A stretch of 10,183 nt of DNA from an uncultured Clostridia bacterium. Lineage in GTDB: Bacteria > Bacillota > Clostridia > Christensenellales > Borkfalkiaceae. The position numbers were made by a program, and so were the translations under genes. This document shows, one piece after another, positions 9,178 through 10,183 of the stretch. Position 1 is the first letter of the stretch. The number at the start of each line of letters is the position of its first letter. The stretch is from positions 1 to 10,183 of the forward strand of contig CAKQLR010000058.1 of assembly GCA_934254725.1 (NCBI GenBank). Reading direction: 5' to 3'. Under the pieces are notes generated by a model that was not told the origin of the DNA, made no database searches, and saw only the letters and a list, made by a program, of their open reading frames with translations.

Positions 9178-9747
9178 TTAAAACGGCAATACGCCTAAGT
9201 GCTGAAGCAATATTTTTAATCCGAGAAGCACTAAGATTATTCCGCCCGCAAGCTCGGCTTTCGATTTAAACCTGCTACCGAAAAGATTGCCGATTTTCAA
9301 CCCTATCATCGAAAGAATGCAGGTTGTAACGCCTATAAGCGAAATGGCGAGATAGATGTTAACGCCTTCCAGAACGCCAAACGCTATACCCGAGGCAAGC
9401 GCGTCGATACTTGTTGCTATCGCAAGGACAAACATAGCTTTGAATGAAAAACCGTCGTCCTTAACTTCTTCCTCCTTGCGGAAAGATTCTATAATCATCT
9501 TTACGCCAAGAAAACTAAGAAACGCGAAAGCGATCCAATGGTCGAACGAGGTTATGTACTTTTCAAACATGCTTCCGAGCAAATAGCCCAAAAAAGGCAT
9601 AAGCGCCTGAAACCCGCCGAACCATAAACCGACAGAAAGATAATGTTTGAGTTTTACCTTTTTGACGGATAATCCCTTGCAGGTAGCTACGGCGAATGCA
9701 TCTGCCGAAAGCCCGATTGCAGTTAAAATCAATTCGATGATTCCCAT
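9178..9747 (-). CDS. mntP: Manganese efflux pump MntP
   Basis: 189 residues, the usual size of the MntP (YebN, former DUF204) family, which exports Mn2+ across the cytoplasmic membrane. Six hydrophobic segments are arranged as two similar halves. The first half begins with SADAFAVATCKG (Asp16, Gly25) and the second contains TSIDALASG (Asp115); these membrane-embedded acidic motifs are the family signature. A charged loop (RKEEEVKDD, about 90-98) separates the halves. The ATG at 9747 has AAGGA at 9757-9761. An overlapping frame starting at 9754 is a shadow without family similarity. The gene is preceded by a yybP-ykoY riboswitch leader, the classical regulator of this family, and followed by a P-type ATPase in the same direction. 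Expression should rise when cytoplasmic Mn2+ is high. Confidence 0.95.
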   Translation of the reverse strand: MGIIELILTAIGLSADAFAVATCKGLSVKKVKLKHYLSVGLWFGGFQALMPFLGYLLGSMFEKYITSFDHWIAFAFLSFLGVKMIIESFRKEEEVKDDGFSFKAMFVLAIATSIDALASGIAFGVLEGVNIYLAISLIGVTTCILSMIGLKIGNLFGSRFKSKAELAGGIILVLLGLKILLQHLGVLPF

Positions 9748-9756
9748 AATTCACGT

Positions 9757-9761
9757 TCCTT
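9757..9761 (-). promoter_or_regulatory. Ribosome binding site of mntP
   Basis: AAGGA nine bases before the ATG at 9747, located just after the T tract of the riboswitch terminator, so it is present only on read-through transcripts. Confidence 0.75.
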
Positions 9762-9769
9762 TTTCACAT

Positions 9770-9807
9770 AAAAAAATCCGCCCTGCCGTACCATACGACA
9801 AAGCGGA
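9770..9807 (-). terminator. Riboswitch-controlled intrinsic terminator upstream of mntP
   Basis: Minus-strand arms at 9807-9794 and 9790-9777 form a 14-bp stem with three G-U pairs around a TGG loop, followed at once by seven T (9776-9770). It ends 22 nt before the mntP ATG and 22 nt after the aptamer. Upstream, TTTGTCGTAC (9821-9812) repeats the 5' arm sequence and can pair instead with the 3' arm, so an alternative antiterminating fold is available. Confidence 0.88.
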
Positions 9808-9828
9808 CAAAGTACGACAAAAAGCCAT

Positions 9829-9920
9829 ACTTGTGTCTTGCTATTTAAGACAAGCCAGACCCCTTTACGAGCCGAGTATGTTGACTTGCCACGCCGAGAG
9901 CGCCATCTACTCCCACAAGT
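9829..9920 (-). promoter_or_regulatory. yybP-ykoY (manganese) riboswitch aptamer
   Basis: On the minus strand, a closing P1 stem ACTTGTG (9920-9914) pairs with CACAAGT (9835-9829). Inside it are class hallmarks recognised from the known family: GGGAGTAG just after the 5' P1 arm, GTCAACATA in the middle, and TAGCAAGAC just before the 3' P1 arm. Members of this class bind Mn2+ and usually act as ON switches for mntP-like exporters or P-type ATPases. Its position directly between a strong promoter and a terminator ahead of mntP fits that role. I did not resolve the internal helices with certainty. Confidence 0.92.
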
Positions 9921-9929
9921 TATATTTAC

Positions 9930-9958
9930 ATATTAGCATATTGTTTTTGATTTGTCAA
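9930..9958 (-). promoter_or_regulatory. Promoter of the riboswitch-mntP-ATPase operon
   Basis: TTGACA (9953-9958) and TAATAT (9930-9935) are spaced by 17 bases on the minus strand, with an extended -10 TGC directly before the -10 hexamer. The predicted transcript start is about 9923, three bases before the aptamer P1 stem, giving a leader of about 176 nt. Confidence 0.88.
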
Positions 9959-9972
9959 TTTATTTATGACAA
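9952..9972. repeat. Inverted repeat overlapping the -35 box of the mntP promoter
   Basis: TTGTCA (9952-9957) and TGACAA (9967-9972) with nine bases between. One arm lies on the -35 hexamer, so a protein bound here would block polymerase. A known operator type was not recognised, and six-base arms may be chance. Confidence 0.3.
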
Positions 9973-10055
9973 TTTTTTCTATTTTATTTTTTTAAATTTT
10001 TCCCCTTGATATATCGATATATCCCCTTTTTCACGCATTATCGCGCAATATACAC
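9973..10055. other. AT-rich intergenic stretch
   Basis: No ORF with a start site is visible. From 9973 to about 10005 it is almost pure A/T with long T runs on the plus strand, which may act as an UP-like or bendable element upstream of the mntP promoter. It also contains the palindrome at 10008-10023. Confidence 0.5.
10008..10023. repeat. Perfect 16-bp palindrome GATATATCGATATATC
   Basis: The sequence equals its own reverse complement and is a tandem pair of the 8-bp palindrome GATATATC. It is flanked on both sides by CCCCTT or CCCC tracts. It lies about 50 bp upstream of the mntP -35 box. An operator is possible; no known regulator site was recognised. Confidence 0.5.
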
Positions 10056-10085
10056 AGCCACGGGTGAGTTGCTTCGCCCGTGGCT
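10056..10085 (+). repeat. GC-rich hairpin in the intergenic region
   Basis: AGCCACGGG pairs with CCCGTGGCT, and with two G-U pairs the stem extends to 13 bp around a TTGC loop when read as plus-strand RNA. On the minus strand those two positions become mismatches. It sits 17 nt after the stop of the right-edge gene, where a terminator is expected, but the minus strand has no T tract after it. On the plus strand a run of seven T begins about 12 nt further on. It may be a weak terminator or a remnant end of a small mobile element. Confidence 0.55.
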
Positions 10086-10102
10086 TGAATATAAAACTTT
10101 TT

Positions 10103-10183
10103 TTAGGACATAAATCCTTTTTTCAATAAATCACCGAACAGAACGCGCTCTATCGGCTCGTCGGTTCGTATAGATATAAATCC
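10103..10183 (-). CDS. C-terminal end of an unrecognised protein (start off the right edge)
   Basis: A minus-strand frame enters from the right edge and stays open for 26 codons to a TAA at 10103-10105. The peptide is a mixed charged/hydrophobic, protein-like stretch containing IRTDEPIERVLF and ending in DLLKKGFMS. I do not recognise the family. Support is the lack of stops, plausible composition, same strand as all other genes, and a hairpin soon after the stop. An open frame of this length can occur by chance, so the call is moderate. Confidence 0.5.
   Translation of the reverse strand, partial: GFISIRTDEPIERVLFGDLLKKGFMS

Noticed and set aside
9563..9754. Minus-strand 63-codon frame overlapping mntP
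   Set aside because: It is out of frame with MntP, has no family similarity, and its start is poorly placed relative to the ribosome binding site used by mntP.
9647..10009. 120-codon plus-strand frame across the mntP start, riboswitch and promoter
   Set aside because: It overlaps a well-supported minus-strand promoter, aptamer and terminator, and its translation is low-complexity at the end without a recognisable domain.

Overview
The window looks like a low-to-moderate G+C Clostridia-type genome, probably an uncultured gut Firmicute. The basis is strong AGGAGG-type ribosome binding sites, sigma-A-type promoters with AT-rich flanks, a manganese (yybP-ykoY) riboswitch leader, and a giant BspA-like leucine-rich-repeat lipoprotein with Listeria-Bacteroides (InlB-type) repeats. 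This assignment is inference from gene content and style only. Every supported gene lies on the minus strand, so transcription runs from high to low coordinates.

Right end (10183 to about 9973): the last 26 codons of an unrecognised gene, then a GC-rich hairpin, a perfect 16-bp palindrome and a very AT-rich stretch. Next (9958 to 9748) comes a textbook promoter feeding a leader that holds a yybP-ykoY manganese aptamer and a strong intrinsic terminator. This leader drives mntP (manganese efflux pump) and, 83 nt downstream and without an obvious promoter of its own, a P2-type ATPase of the Ca2+/Mn2+ family. The reading is a two-gene operon for divalent metal export: Mn2+ binding to the leader would favour read-through, and two unrelated exporters would then be made together. 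A clear terminator (6351-6382) closes the operon.

Left part (6210 to 1): a separate strong promoter (TTGACT-17-TATAAT), a short leader and a near-perfect Shine-Dalgarno start one giant open frame. It runs uninterrupted for 2037 codons off the left edge. It encodes a secreted lipoprotein with, in order, a lipobox signal peptide, a small beta-rich domain, two InlB-type repeats, about five fibronectin-III-like modules, two more InlB-type repeats and then about 1200 residues of BspA/TpLRR-type leucine-rich repeats. It is probably a cell-surface adhesion or binding protein; its C-terminus is outside the window.

I did not find a clearly new biological system. The most informative items are the riboswitch-controlled double-exporter operon with a visible alternative pairing in its expression platform, the architecture of the giant lipoprotein, and the unexplained palindrome and hairpin at the right end.
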